Assembly (NCBI GenBank): GCA_024695225.1
Contig: JAILIO010000146.1
Coordinates: 1 to 5,325 of the forward strand
DNA length: 5,325 nt
Source of the DNA: Lachnospiraceae bacterium
Lineage (GTDB): Bacteria > Bacillota > Clostridia > Lachnospirales > Lachnospiraceae
Direction: 5' to 3'
The position numbers were made by a program, and so were the translations under genes. Within the stretch, counting starts at the first letter, position 1. Each line of letters begins with the position of its first letter. A model generated the notes under the pieces. That model saw only the letters and a program-made list of their open reading frames with translations. It ran no database searches and was not told the origin of the DNA. Of the stretch, positions 1 to 5,325 are shown piece after piece.

Positions 1-989
1 GGGAGGATACCAAATCCACTTTCAATCTTTCAAATCCCCTCCTGGGCGGACAGCTCCAGGGACTTGCGGAGATGAGGGACGGAAATAACGGCGAGTATTT
101 CAACGGAACCTCCACTGCTATCGACAAGGACAATTACACGGTGACCATCTCCGGATCCGGCATGGATATAGACAACTGTACCCTGGCGAATGACGGGGGC
201 ACCATATATCTTGGGAATACCGCATTCCATTTCACATCCTGGACCTATGACAACGCCACAGGGGATTATACCTTTAGCATAGATCCCAATGACAGCAATA
301 TTTCCCTGTTTGGGGCGAAGGCAGGAAAGAACGCCTGGGTGGGCGCAAAGGTGAATTATCAGGGGATCCCTTATTACATGGAGCAGATGAACAACTGGAT
401 CAGGAGTTTTGCCTCCATGGTGAACGGAGTGTTTTCAGCCGGGGTCACCTCCACGGGAGCGGATGCGGGAATACTCCTCACGGGAGTCAGCGGCTCAGGG
501 GATGAGGAATACACTGAAGAACAGCTTTTAAATAAGGACACGGATACTGAAGGAAAAGGTTATTATTACCTGAACGCAGGAAACTTCAAGGTGGCTGACG
601 CCATGATAAAGGATGCCACACTGCTGGGAACCAGGGCAGACGCGGAGGAAGGCGTTGCGGAGTACAAAAATGTGACCAAGCTCATAAGTCTCCTGTCCAG
701 CACGGAAGTGGAAGGGGCCATGAATTACAGAGGCGGATCGGCCGGGACATTCCTGGCCAGCATTCTCGGGGATTCAGCCCTGAACATGTCAAACGCCAAC
801 ACCTTCCAGAGCAATTACGAGAGCATAAAGAATACCATAGAGAATCAGAAGATGTCCGTCTCAGGGGTTGACGAGGACGAGGAAGCCCTGAAGATGGTCC
901 AGTATCAGAGATCCTACACCCTGTCGTCAAAGATGCTCAGCACTTTTACCGAGATATATGACAGGCTCATACTGGAGACCGGAGTCTGA
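1..989 (+). CDS. flgK: Flagellar hook-associated protein 1 FlgK (HAP1), 3' part
   Basis: FlgK is exported by the flagellar type III apparatus and forms, with FlgL, the junction between hook and filament outside the cell. The reading frame is open from the left edge (first full codon at 3) to TGA at 987-989, giving 328 residues. The 5' part lies outside the window, so the ATG at 72 is internal and not a start. Two family signatures are visible: a GGQLQGLAEMRDG-type stretch at fragment residues 15-27 (family form GG.L..LL..RD), and the C-terminal SGVDEDEEALKMVQYQRSY block followed by a helix with LSSKMLSTFTEIYDRL. The latter is the classic FlgK C-terminal D0 coiled-coil region that buries in the axial core. 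The middle, roughly residues 30-230, is the variable surface-exposed part. It holds one cysteine (codon 177-179). flgL follows 42 nt downstream, as in most flagellar operons. The identification is firm; only the N-terminal half is unseen. Confidence 0.95.
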   Translation, partial: EDTKSTFNLSNPLLGGQLQGLAEMRDGNNGEYFNGTSTAIDKDNYTVTISGSGMDIDNCTLANDGGTIYLGNTAFHFTSWTYDNATGDYTFSIDPNDSNISLFGAKAGKNAWVGAKVNYQGIPYYMEQMNNWIRSFASMVNGVFSAGVTSTGADAGILLTGVSGSGDEEYTEEQLLNKDTDTEGKGYYYLNAGNFKVADAMIKDATLLGTRADAEEGVAEYKNVTKLISLLSSTEVEGAMNYRGGSAGTFLASILGDSALNMSNANTFQSNYESIKNTIENQKMSVSGVDEDEEALKMVQYQRSYTLSSKMLSTFTEIYDRLILETGV

Positions 990-1008
990 TCACAGACTTA
1001 AGCCGGTC
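977..1008 (+). repeat. Two-part hairpin over the flgK stop codon
   Basis: GACCGG (977-982) pairs with CCGGTC (1003-1008), and the adjoining AGTCTG (983-988) pairs with CAGACT (993-998). The loop is ATCA and a 4-nt bulge, TAAG (999-1002), lies on the 3' side. The flgK stop codon TGA (987-989) lies in the top of the stem. No T-run follows (the next bases are GCCTGAGG), so it does not look like a Rho-independent terminator. It ends 11 nt before the flgL Shine-Dalgarno. An mRNA processing or stability element between flgK and flgL is the most sensible reading, but this is inference. Confidence 0.6.
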
Positions 1009-1012
1009 GCCT

Positions 1013-1027
1013 GAGGAACGGAGGAAC
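1013..1027 (+). promoter_or_regulatory. flgL ribosome binding site within a tandem GAGGAAC repeat
   Basis: The heptamer GAGGAAC occurs twice, at 1013-1019 and 1021-1027, separated by one G. The second copy gives GGAGG at 1020-1024, 7 nt before the flgL ATG at 1032, which is good Shine-Dalgarno spacing. The first copy is too far upstream to be the main site. The leader therefore has three closely packed GGA triplets (1015, 1020, 1023), the core element recognised by CsrA. The flanking bases match the CsrA consensus only partly. Confidence 0.6.
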
Positions 1028-1031
1028 AGCC

Positions 1032-2708
1032 ATGAGAATGACAAACAGGATAATGCAGAATACTTCCCTCTATAACATGAACAATACGAAGATCATAGAG
1101 GACAAGTACAATACACAGATGACCACTCAGTCCAAGATATCCAGGCCTTCGGACGATCCCGTGGTGGCTATCCGGGCTCTGACTCTCCGCACAAATGTGT
1201 CCCAGATAGTGCAGTACAACGAAAAGAACGCAAACGATGCGGAGTCATGGCTGAATATCACCGACAAGGCCCTTTACAGCGTGAATGATGTGATACAGAG
1301 CATTTATGAGCAGGCTACAAAGGGCGCCAGCCAGTACAATTCCGTCCAGTCAATCGAAGCCATCATAACCGAGATGGAGGCTCTTACAGATGAGTACTAT
1401 GCCACGGCGAATTCCGACTATGCGGGAAGGTTTGTGTTCTCCGGTTACCGCACGGACACCCCTGTGACTTTCCCCCGGGGCACCGATGAGATGACGGATA
1501 ATGAAAAGAAAGAAATGGCATTTACCGGCATCACGGAGAGCTTCAGGCTCGATGACATAGACACTATAAATGTGACCGACTATGACAAGCTGAAGGATCC
1601 CTCTACTCTTGAGAAAACCGTTGAAAAAGATATTGTAGCTTATGAGGATTACCACAGGATCAGACTTGCCTATGATAATGTGGACAATACGATCCCTGAG
1701 ATCAGTTATGTAAAGGGTGATGGAACCACAGGAACGCTGGATGTGAGCAGCACGGTGTATGAAACCGAGGAGGAGGCCATGAAAGCGGCAGCGGCTTCAA
1801 GTGATGCTAAGGCTTTCTTTTGCGCAGAGACAGGCGAGCTGATACTGTCTGAGGCCGGCTGGGATACTTTGAATACAGCCCTTTCAGAGTCCACCACGGA
1901 TAAGACAGTTCCCTTTATGCAGGTCATATACGACAAATCCTCCTGGGAAGCAGGGGACTTGAATCCGGTGCATTATTTTGAGTGCACAGACGGCAACAAA
2001 GTGACCTATAATCAGTCTGAATACACCGTAGGAGAAGGGACGGGAGCCACAACCACAAATTCTGCCATCGATGCGGCTGCAGCGGCGGCAGGTGGACAGA
2101 AAGTGACAGTCACGGATGGCGCCCTCTCTACCGATTATGAAGACGGATTTTTTAATGACGGCACCGGAGCCCGTGTGATCGAATACGATGTGGGATACAA
2201 TCAGAAGATCAGGGTGAACACCAATGCATCCGATGTTTTTGATCCCTCGGTTGCCAGGGATATGGACGACCTGAGGCTGGCCTTTGAGAATTACAAGGAT
2301 ATAAGCGAGAGGGTCAGCGAACTTGAGAGCAGGCTGGATTCCATCTCCGATCAGAGCAGTGAAGATTACAAAAATATTTCAAATGCACTTGACGCGGCGA
2401 CAAAAGCCTGCGATTATTTAAAAGACAACATAAAGGATCTGTTTGAGCGTCAGATAGAGAGGTATCAGATTTATCAGCAGGACTGCAATGTTGCTTCCAC
2501 GGAGAATGGTACCAGGATGTCCAGGCTTGAGATAATACAGACCAGGCTCACCACTCAGCAGAGCACTTTCAAAGAACTGGCGGACGATAATGAAGGTATA
2601 GATATAGGGGAGACCGCGATCAATCTCACCAGCGCGCAGCTCACTTACACGGCTGCTCTGCAGGCAACTTCCAAGGTGATCCAGACATCCCTTATGGATT
2701 ATATCTGA
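1032..2708 (+). CDS. flgL: Flagellar hook-associated protein 3 FlgL (HAP3), enlarged
   Basis: FlgL is the second hook-filament junction protein, exported and placed on top of FlgK before flagellin polymerises. The N-terminus MRMTNRIMQNTSLYNMN and the downstream SRPSDDPVVAIRAL (residues 37-50) and NANDAESWLNITDKAL (66-81) are flagellin-family N-domain motifs. The block GRFVFSGYRTDTPVTF (132-147) is typical of FlgL. The C-terminal helical part (about 407-558) ends with MSRLEIIQTRLTTQQ and INLTSAQLTYTAALQATSKV, the flagellin C-domain. The start at 1032 is chosen because its residues align with the family N-terminus and GGAGG lies 7 nt upstream; the Met at codon 3 is less likely. At 558 residues it is much longer than the E. 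coli protein (about 317). The extra length sits between residues 148 and about 383, which includes an Ala-rich patch (348-353). It has four cysteines (264, 317, 460, 485), which is unusual for an exported axial protein. flgK precedes it and fliW follows 33 nt later. Confidence 0.94.
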   Translation: MRMTNRIMQNTSLYNMNNTKIIEDKYNTQMTTQSKISRPSDDPVVAIRALTLRTNVSQIVQYNEKNANDAESWLNITDKALYSVNDVIQSIYEQATKGASQYNSVQSIEAIITEMEALTDEYYATANSDYAGRFVFSGYRTDTPVTFPRGTDEMTDNEKKEMAFTGITESFRLDDIDTINVTDYDKLKDPSTLEKTVEKDIVAYEDYHRIRLAYDNVDNTIPEISYVKGDGTTGTLDVSSTVYETEEEAMKAAAASSDAKAFFCAETGELILSEAGWDTLNTALSESTTDKTVPFMQVIYDKSSWEAGDLNPVHYFECTDGNKVTYNQSEYTVGEGTGATTTNSAIDAAAAAAGGQKVTVTDGALSTDYEDGFFNDGTGARVIEYDVGYNQKIRVNTNASDVFDPSVARDMDDLRLAFENYKDISERVSELESRLDSISDQSSEDYKNISNALDAATKACDYLKDNIKDLFERQIERYQIYQQDCNVASTENGTRMSRLEIIQTRLTTQQSTFKELADDNEGIDIGETAINLTSAQLTYTAALQATSKVIQTSLMDYI

Positions 2709-2741
2709 AGTTGAGTTTTCCACCTGAGTAAAGGAGGGTAT

Positions 2742-3212
2742 ATGAAGATTCAGACAAGAGCATTTGGGGAAGTAGAGATTGATGAGCAGAAGATCATAGA
2801 ATTTCCCGAAGGTATTGTTGGTTTTCCGGAACTCACCCATTTCACGCTTATATTTGATGATGAAAAGGGACGTGATTCCATCCAGTGGCTTCAGTCTTTA
2901 GAGGAACCCGGGTTCGCCATGCCTGTGATGAATCCCTTGATAGTTCTTCCGGATTATAACCCTTCCGTGAATGACGAATATCTGCAGCCCATAGGAGGGC
3001 TTTCGGAAGACGGGATGCTGGTGCTTGTGACGGTGACAGTGCCCGTGGATATTGAGAGGTTGACAGTGAATCTCAGGGGTCCCATAATAATAAACACGGA
3101 AACCAGGAAGGGAATGCAGGTCATCCTGGATGACGACAGTTTTCAGGTGAAATTTCCTATTTACAAGATCCTCAAGGAAAATAAGGAAAAGAAAGAAAAG
3201 GAGGGCGCTTGA
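2742..3212 (+). CDS. fliW: Flagellar assembly factor FliW
   Basis: FliW is a small cytoplasmic protein that binds flagellin and the RNA-binding protein CsrA. In B. subtilis, flagellin export frees FliW, which then inhibits CsrA and relieves repression of flagellin translation. The 156-residue product shows the family pattern: FGEVEID near the start, FPEGIVGFPEL (21-31), a W.QSLEEP element (49-56) with PVMNPLI after it, and LRGPIIINTETRKGMQVIL (111-129). The last dozen residues are Lys/Glu-rich (KENKEKKEKEGA), which makes it slightly longer than typical FliW of about 145 residues. Those codons also carry the csrA Shine-Dalgarno. The start ATG at 2742 follows AAGGAGGG (2731-2738). The spacing is rather short (4 nt from AGGAGG), but the protein N-terminus fits the family. 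The stop TGA (3210-3212) directly abuts the csrA ATG, implying coupled translation. Adjacency to csrA supports the assignment strongly. Confidence 0.95.
   Translation: MKIQTRAFGEVEIDEQKIIEFPEGIVGFPELTHFTLIFDDEKGRDSIQWLQSLEEPGFAMPVMNPLIVLPDYNPSVNDEYLQPIGGLSEDGMLVLVTVTVPVDIERLTVNLRGPIIINTETRKGMQVILDDDSFQVKFPIYKILKENKEKKEKEGA
3174..3205 (+). promoter_or_regulatory. Purine-rich csrA leader with three GGA triplets and the csrA SD
   Basis: This stretch is purine except for one T at 3182. It ends in AAGGAGG (3198-3204), placed 8 nt before the csrA ATG. It encodes the charged tail of FliW. GGA triplets lie at 3176, 3185 and 3200. The first sits in TCAAGGA (3172-3178), which matches the first seven positions of the CsrA/RsmE consensus (A/U)CANGGANG(U/A). 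The SD role is clear; CsrA autoregulation through these sites is an inference from E. coli csrA, which is autoregulated. Confidence 0.5.
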
Positions 3213-3431
3213 ATGCTTGCACTTTCCAGAAAAAGAGGTGAGTCGCTGATCATAGGCAACAACGTAGAGGTGACGATCCTGGATGTGAAAAACGAACAGG
3301 TGAAAATAGGCATATCCGCACCCCGGGAGGTCCCTATCTACAGAAAAGAGGTGTGGCTGCAGATCCAGGAAGCAAATAAAGCGTCTGCGGCGGTGGATGA
3401 TAACATAGCGGCGATCAAAAACTTGTTTTGA
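3213..3431 (+). CDS. csrA: Carbon storage regulator CsrA (RsmA family), RNA-binding translational regulator
   Basis: CsrA is a small dimeric protein that binds GGA motifs in mRNA leaders, often over the Shine-Dalgarno, and blocks ribosome entry. In Gram-positive flagellates its known target is the flagellin mRNA, and FliW is its antagonist. The 72-residue product has the full family pattern: MLALSRKRGESLIIG at the N-terminus, VKIGISAPREVPIYRKEV in the middle, and a C-terminal helix. The RNA-contact positions shown to matter in E. coli, L4, R6 and R44, are all present at the same numbers. N55 in the helix IQEANKA aligns with the B. subtilis residue that, as I recall, is needed for FliW binding. 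The ATG touches the fliW stop codon with no gap, and AAGGAGG lies 8 nt upstream, so translation is probably coupled to fliW. The C-terminal extension beyond the 61-residue E. coli form is usual for FliW-dependent CsrA proteins. Confidence 0.97.
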   Translation: MLALSRKRGESLIIGNNVEVTILDVKNEQVKIGISAPREVPIYRKEVWLQIQEANKASAAVDDNIAAIKNLF

Positions 3432-3433
3432 AT

Positions 3434-3478
3434 TTTTGTCGGAGGGTATTAATTTATAATTGATACTCTCCGATAAAG
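3434..3478 (+). repeat. Perfect 21-bp inverted repeat in the csrA-flaG gap
   Basis: Positions 3434-3454 pair with 3458-3478 without a mismatch, counting four G-U wobbles, around a 3-nt loop (TAT, 3455-3457). The core is TCGGAGGGTAT (3439-3449) against ATACTCTCCGA (3463-3473). T-rich sequence precedes the stem and A-rich sequence follows it, the reverse of what a Rho-independent terminator needs, on both strands. It starts 3 nt after the csrA stop. In mRNA reading through from csrA it would form a long stable stem, a plausible RNase III-type site or boundary. As DNA it is a dyad overlapping the candidate promoter. Confidence 0.7.
3450..3476 (+). promoter_or_regulatory. Candidate sigma-28/sigma-D flagellar promoter for flaG-fliD
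   Basis: TCCGATAA (3469-3476) matches seven of eight bases of the sigma-28 -10 consensus GCCGATAA. Eleven bases upstream lies TAATTTAT (3450-3457), a weaker five-of-eight match to TAAAGTTT. The spacing is exactly that of the consensus. A start of transcription near 3482-3485 would give a leader of about 40 nt before flaG. Such promoters drive late flagellar genes, which fits flaG and fliD. A housekeeping alternative overlaps: TTGATA (3460-3465) with TATAGA (3481-3486, 15-nt spacing) or TAGAAA (3483-3488, 17-nt spacing). TATAAT at 3455-3460 lacks a good -35. Mapping is needed to choose between them. Confidence 0.5.
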
Positions 3479-3502
3479 TGTATAGAAAATCTTTATTCAG
3501 AT

Positions 3503-3517
3503 TCACATGGAGGTGAT
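3503..3517 (+). promoter_or_regulatory. flaG ribosome binding site inside a CsrA-consensus hairpin
   Basis: GGAGGTGAT (3509-3517) is a nine-base complement to the 16S rRNA 3' end, 6 nt before the flaG ATG. The same bases form ACATGGAGGT (3505-3514), a complete match to the published CsrA/RsmE consensus (A/U)CANGGANG(U/A). TCAC (3503-3506) can pair with GTGA (3513-3516), leaving ATGGAG as a six-base loop of ANGGAN form with GGA exposed, the geometry preferred by CsrA. A weak AT-rich hairpin (AATCT 3488-3492 with AGATT 3499-3503) lies just upstream; the two share T3503 and so compete for that base. Binding by CsrA is inferred from the motif and from csrA being next door. Confidence 0.6.
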
Positions 3518-3523
3518 GAAAAA

Positions 3524-3973
3524 ATGGCAGGAATAGAACCTATCAGCAGCGCGATGACCTATCAGGTACAGAGCGCACCGAGGACAGTGACAAGCACGGA
3601 TGCGGACACTGAGAGCAGAAAAGCTTCCGACAATGCTGCGGAGGAACTTCAGGCGCAGGCTCCCGACAAAACTACTCTCACAGTGCAGGAAGCAGGCGAA
3701 AGCAGCATGAAGGGCGGCGAGAATGGAGAAGACGAAGCCTCTTCCCAGTCCAGCAATGAATCCCTTAAGAAGGCAGTCGAAGAGTATAACAAATCGCTTT
3801 CATCCAACACTGAAGCAATATTTGGCATCCATGAGGGTACCAACCGTGTCACCATAAAGATCCTCGACAAGGATACCAAGGAGGTTGTGAAAGAACTTCC
3901 TCCGGAGAAGACACTCGACATGCTCCAGCGGATATGGGAGATGGCCGGGATTTTAGTGGACGAAAAGAGGTGA
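3524..3973 (+). CDS. flaG: Flagellar protein FlaG
   Basis: FlaG is a small protein encoded next to fliD in many bacteria. Loss in several species changes filament length, but its molecular action is not settled. The 149-residue product has two parts. Residues 1-80 are low-complexity and rich in Ser, Glu, Ala and Asp, with no visible motif, signal peptide or membrane segment. Residues 81-148 match the FlaG domain: LKKAVEEYNKSL, then F.IHEGTNRVTIKILDKDTKEVVKELPPEKTLDML and a final helix ending AGILVDEKR. The family signature, a 'V.I.D..T.EV...PPE..L' pattern, is clear. The start at 3524 is set by the very strong GGAGGTGAT site upstream. fliD begins 4 nt after the stop, so the two are co-transcribed and probably coupled. 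The name rests on the C-terminal domain and the fliD neighbour. Confidence 0.9.
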   Translation: MAGIEPISSAMTYQVQSAPRTVTSTDADTESRKASDNAAEELQAQAPDKTTLTVQEAGESSMKGGENGEDEASSQSSNESLKKAVEEYNKSLSSNTEAIFGIHEGTNRVTIKILDKDTKEVVKELPPEKTLDMLQRIWEMAGILVDEKR

Positions 3974-3977
3974 GATC

Positions 3978-5325
3978 ATGACTATCAGAATAACAGGAAT
4001 GAATTCCGGACTGGATACTGAGACCATCATAAATGAACTGGTGTCTGCGCAGTCCGTAAAAGTATCAAGCGTAAAGAAAAAACAGCTGGCTCTTTCTTAC
4101 AAGAAAGAGGCCTGGTCATCCCTTAACACAAAGGTCCTCAGTTTTTATAACTCATCTTTGTCAGATCTGAGGCTGACCACGGCTTATTCGAAAAAGAAGA
4201 CGGAACTTTCCGATTCTTCTTATGCGTCTGTGTCTACCAGTTCGTCTGCCATGTATTCATCCCAGACACTGTCAGTGCATCAGCTGGCAAAGTCAGGCTA
4301 TATGACGGGCGGTGAGGTTGCACTTTCTGAAACGGCAAGTTCGGACAAGATCAGTTCCTCCACCCTGCTTTCCGATCTGGGTGTCTCCTCCGGAAGCATC
4401 AGCCTGAAGGTGGGAAGCGGTGATGCCACTGAGATAGCGATTGGTGAAGATATGACGATCTCGGGTTTCCTTTCCAAAATGAAATCTGCCGGGGTCAATG
4501 CCAGTTTTGATTACACATACAATCGTTTTTATATCGCATCCAAGGATACCGGGGAAAAATATGATTTTGAATTCACATCAGATTCAGACAGCGAGATCCT
4601 TTCCGGACTGGGGTTGGATTCAGATTCGGCCAAAAAAGTGGATGGGCAGGATGCCATCATTTATCTGAACGGTGTTGAATACAAGGATTCCAGCAACACC
4701 ATAACGGTTAACGGACTGACCATCACCGCAAATAAGGTCAATGAATATGATGAGGCCACTGATACTTGGGACGAGATCCAGATGACCACCAAAGCGGACA
4801 CATCCGGCATATACGATATGATAAAGAAGTTTGTGACAGATTATTCATCACTCATAAACGAATTGGACAAGAACTACAACACAGACAGTGAGGATTATGA
4901 GCCGCTTTTGTCAGATGAGAAAGACGGGATGTCGGATTCGGAAGTTGAGGACTGGGAAGAGAAGGTCAAATCTTCGGTTCTTTACAGGGACGGTAATGTA
5001 TCTACTCTGGCCAGTGCTCTTCAGAATGCGGTGCTCAAAGGCTTTACGGTGACTGGATCGGACGGAAGTGAACAGACTCTTTATCTTTCCAGCTTTGGCA
5101 TAAATACACTTTCATATTTTGAGTCCGAGGATAATGAAAAGCATGCGCTTCATATCGATGGTGACGAGGATGAGACCAATTCAAATGTAAAGAGTTCCGA
5201 CAATCTGCTCCGTCAGATGATAGAGAGCGATCCCGATGCGGTTGTGTCTTTCTTCACCCAGTTTTCACAGAGCCTCTACAGCGATATGCAGAAACTGCAG
5301 CAGAGTTCATCGCTTTCCAGCGCCC
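3978..5325 (+). CDS. fliD: Flagellar filament capping protein FliD (HAP2), 5' part
   Basis: FliD forms the oligomeric cap at the filament tip and helps exported flagellin fold into place. I translated 449 residues from ATG 3978 to the right edge with no stop, so the 3' end is missing. The N-terminus MTIRITGMNSGLDTETIINELVSAQ (residues 1-25) is the FliD_N signature, followed by a coiled-coil-prone stretch and YKKEAWSSLNTKVLSFYNSSLSDLR (41-65). Residues about 222-250 (DGQDAIIYLNGVEYKDSSNTITVNGLTIT) start the FliD_C domain. The segment DYEPLLSDEKDGMSDSEVEDWEEKV (306-330) is a hallmark of FliD, and DPDAVVSFFTQFSQSLY (418-434) leads toward the missing C-terminal coiled coil. The start is supported by AGAGGTGA (3966-3973), which overlaps the flaG stop with GAGG 7 nt before the ATG. 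No cysteine occurs in the visible part. fliS, the flagellin chaperone, commonly follows fliD but lies outside the window. Confidence 0.95.
   Translation, partial: MTIRITGMNSGLDTETIINELVSAQSVKVSSVKKKQLALSYKKEAWSSLNTKVLSFYNSSLSDLRLTTAYSKKKTELSDSSYASVSTSSSAMYSSQTLSVHQLAKSGYMTGGEVALSETASSDKISSSTLLSDLGVSSGSISLKVGSGDATEIAIGEDMTISGFLSKMKSAGVNASFDYTYNRFYIASKDTGEKYDFEFTSDSDSEILSGLGLDSDSAKKVDGQDAIIYLNGVEYKDSSNTITVNGLTITANKVNEYDEATDTWDEIQMTTKADTSGIYDMIKKFVTDYSSLINELDKNYNTDSEDYEPLLSDEKDGMSDSEVEDWEEKVKSSVLYRDGNVSTLASALQNAVLKGFTVTGSDGSEQTLYLSSFGINTLSYFESEDNEKHALHIDGDEDETNSNVKSSDNLLRQMIESDPDAVVSFFTQFSQSLYSDMQKLQQSSSLSSA

Noticed and set aside
72..74. ATG at 72 as the start of the first gene
   Set aside because: The same frame is open back to the window edge and encodes the conserved GGQLQGL part of FlgK just before it, so this Met is internal.
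1350..1936. Two - strand open frames inside flgL
   Set aside because: They lie wholly within flgL, have no family resemblance, and are explained by codon bias of the real gene.
2704..2754. TCTGAA/TTCAGA pairing across the flgL-fliW gap
   Set aside because: Only 6 bp with a 39-nt loop; this is at chance level and would not be stable.
2418..2840. 140-codon open frame on the - strand across the flgL end and fliW start
   Set aside because: It is antisense to two clear genes, shows no recognisable motif and has no convincing ribosome binding site. It is a shadow frame.
3434..3490. Rho-independent terminator after csrA
   Set aside because: The stem is strong, but no T-run follows it on the + strand (ATAAAGTGTATAG) or on the - strand, where A bases follow.
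2898..3506. 202-codon open frame on the - strand over fliW and csrA
   Set aside because: The product is rich in His, Arg, Tyr and Phe, typical of antisense translation, and the opposite strand encodes two firmly identified proteins.
3460..3516. 18-codon leader peptide candidate, TTG start at 3460, TGA at 3514-3516 inside the flaG SD
   Set aside because: The start codon is weak and lies in the hairpin's right arm, no usable SD precedes it at proper spacing, and so short a frame is expected by chance.

Overview
The window is a late-flagellar gene cluster, all on the + strand and almost wall-to-wall coding: flgK (3' part) - flgL - fliW - csrA - flaG - fliD (5' part). The fliW-csrA pair, the strong AGGAGG-type ribosome binding sites, the frequent AGG/AGA and ATA codons and the style of the hook-filament proteins point to a motile Gram-positive of the Clostridia. 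A Lachnospiraceae-type bacterium (Roseburia/Butyrivibrio relatives) is my best guess, but I cannot name a genus. Nothing suggests a plasmid, phage, insertion sequence, CRISPR array or RNA gene.

Layout. Positions 1-989 hold the C-terminal half of the hook-filament junction protein FlgK. A 42-nt gap with a strong hairpin over the flgK stop codon leads into flgL (1032-2708), a long (558 aa) second junction protein. After 33 nt comes fliW (2742-3212). Its stop codon directly abuts the csrA start (3213-3431). The only sizeable non-coding gap (3432-3523, 92 nt) contains a 21-bp inverted repeat, a sigma-28/sigma-D-like promoter candidate and a CsrA-type binding sequence over the flaG Shine-Dalgarno. 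flaG (3524-3973) is followed 4 nt later by fliD (from 3978), which runs off the end of the window still open.

How the genes work together. FlgK and FlgL form the junction between hook and filament. FliD caps the growing filament. FlaG is a small accessory protein affecting filament length. In Bacillus subtilis FliW binds either flagellin or CsrA, and CsrA represses translation of the flagellin (hag) mRNA, so flagellin synthesis is matched to export. The order resembles the B. subtilis flgK-flgL-yviE-fliW-csrA-hag / flaG-fliD region, but yviE and the flagellin gene are missing here. The gap where hag sits in Bacillus keeps hag-like control signals, now placed in front of flaG-fliD.

The protein-coding content is ordinary for a motile Clostridium-type organism. 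I do not see an undescribed system. The points worth checking are regulatory: the csrA-flaG gap, the flgK-stop hairpin, and the enlarged FlgL.
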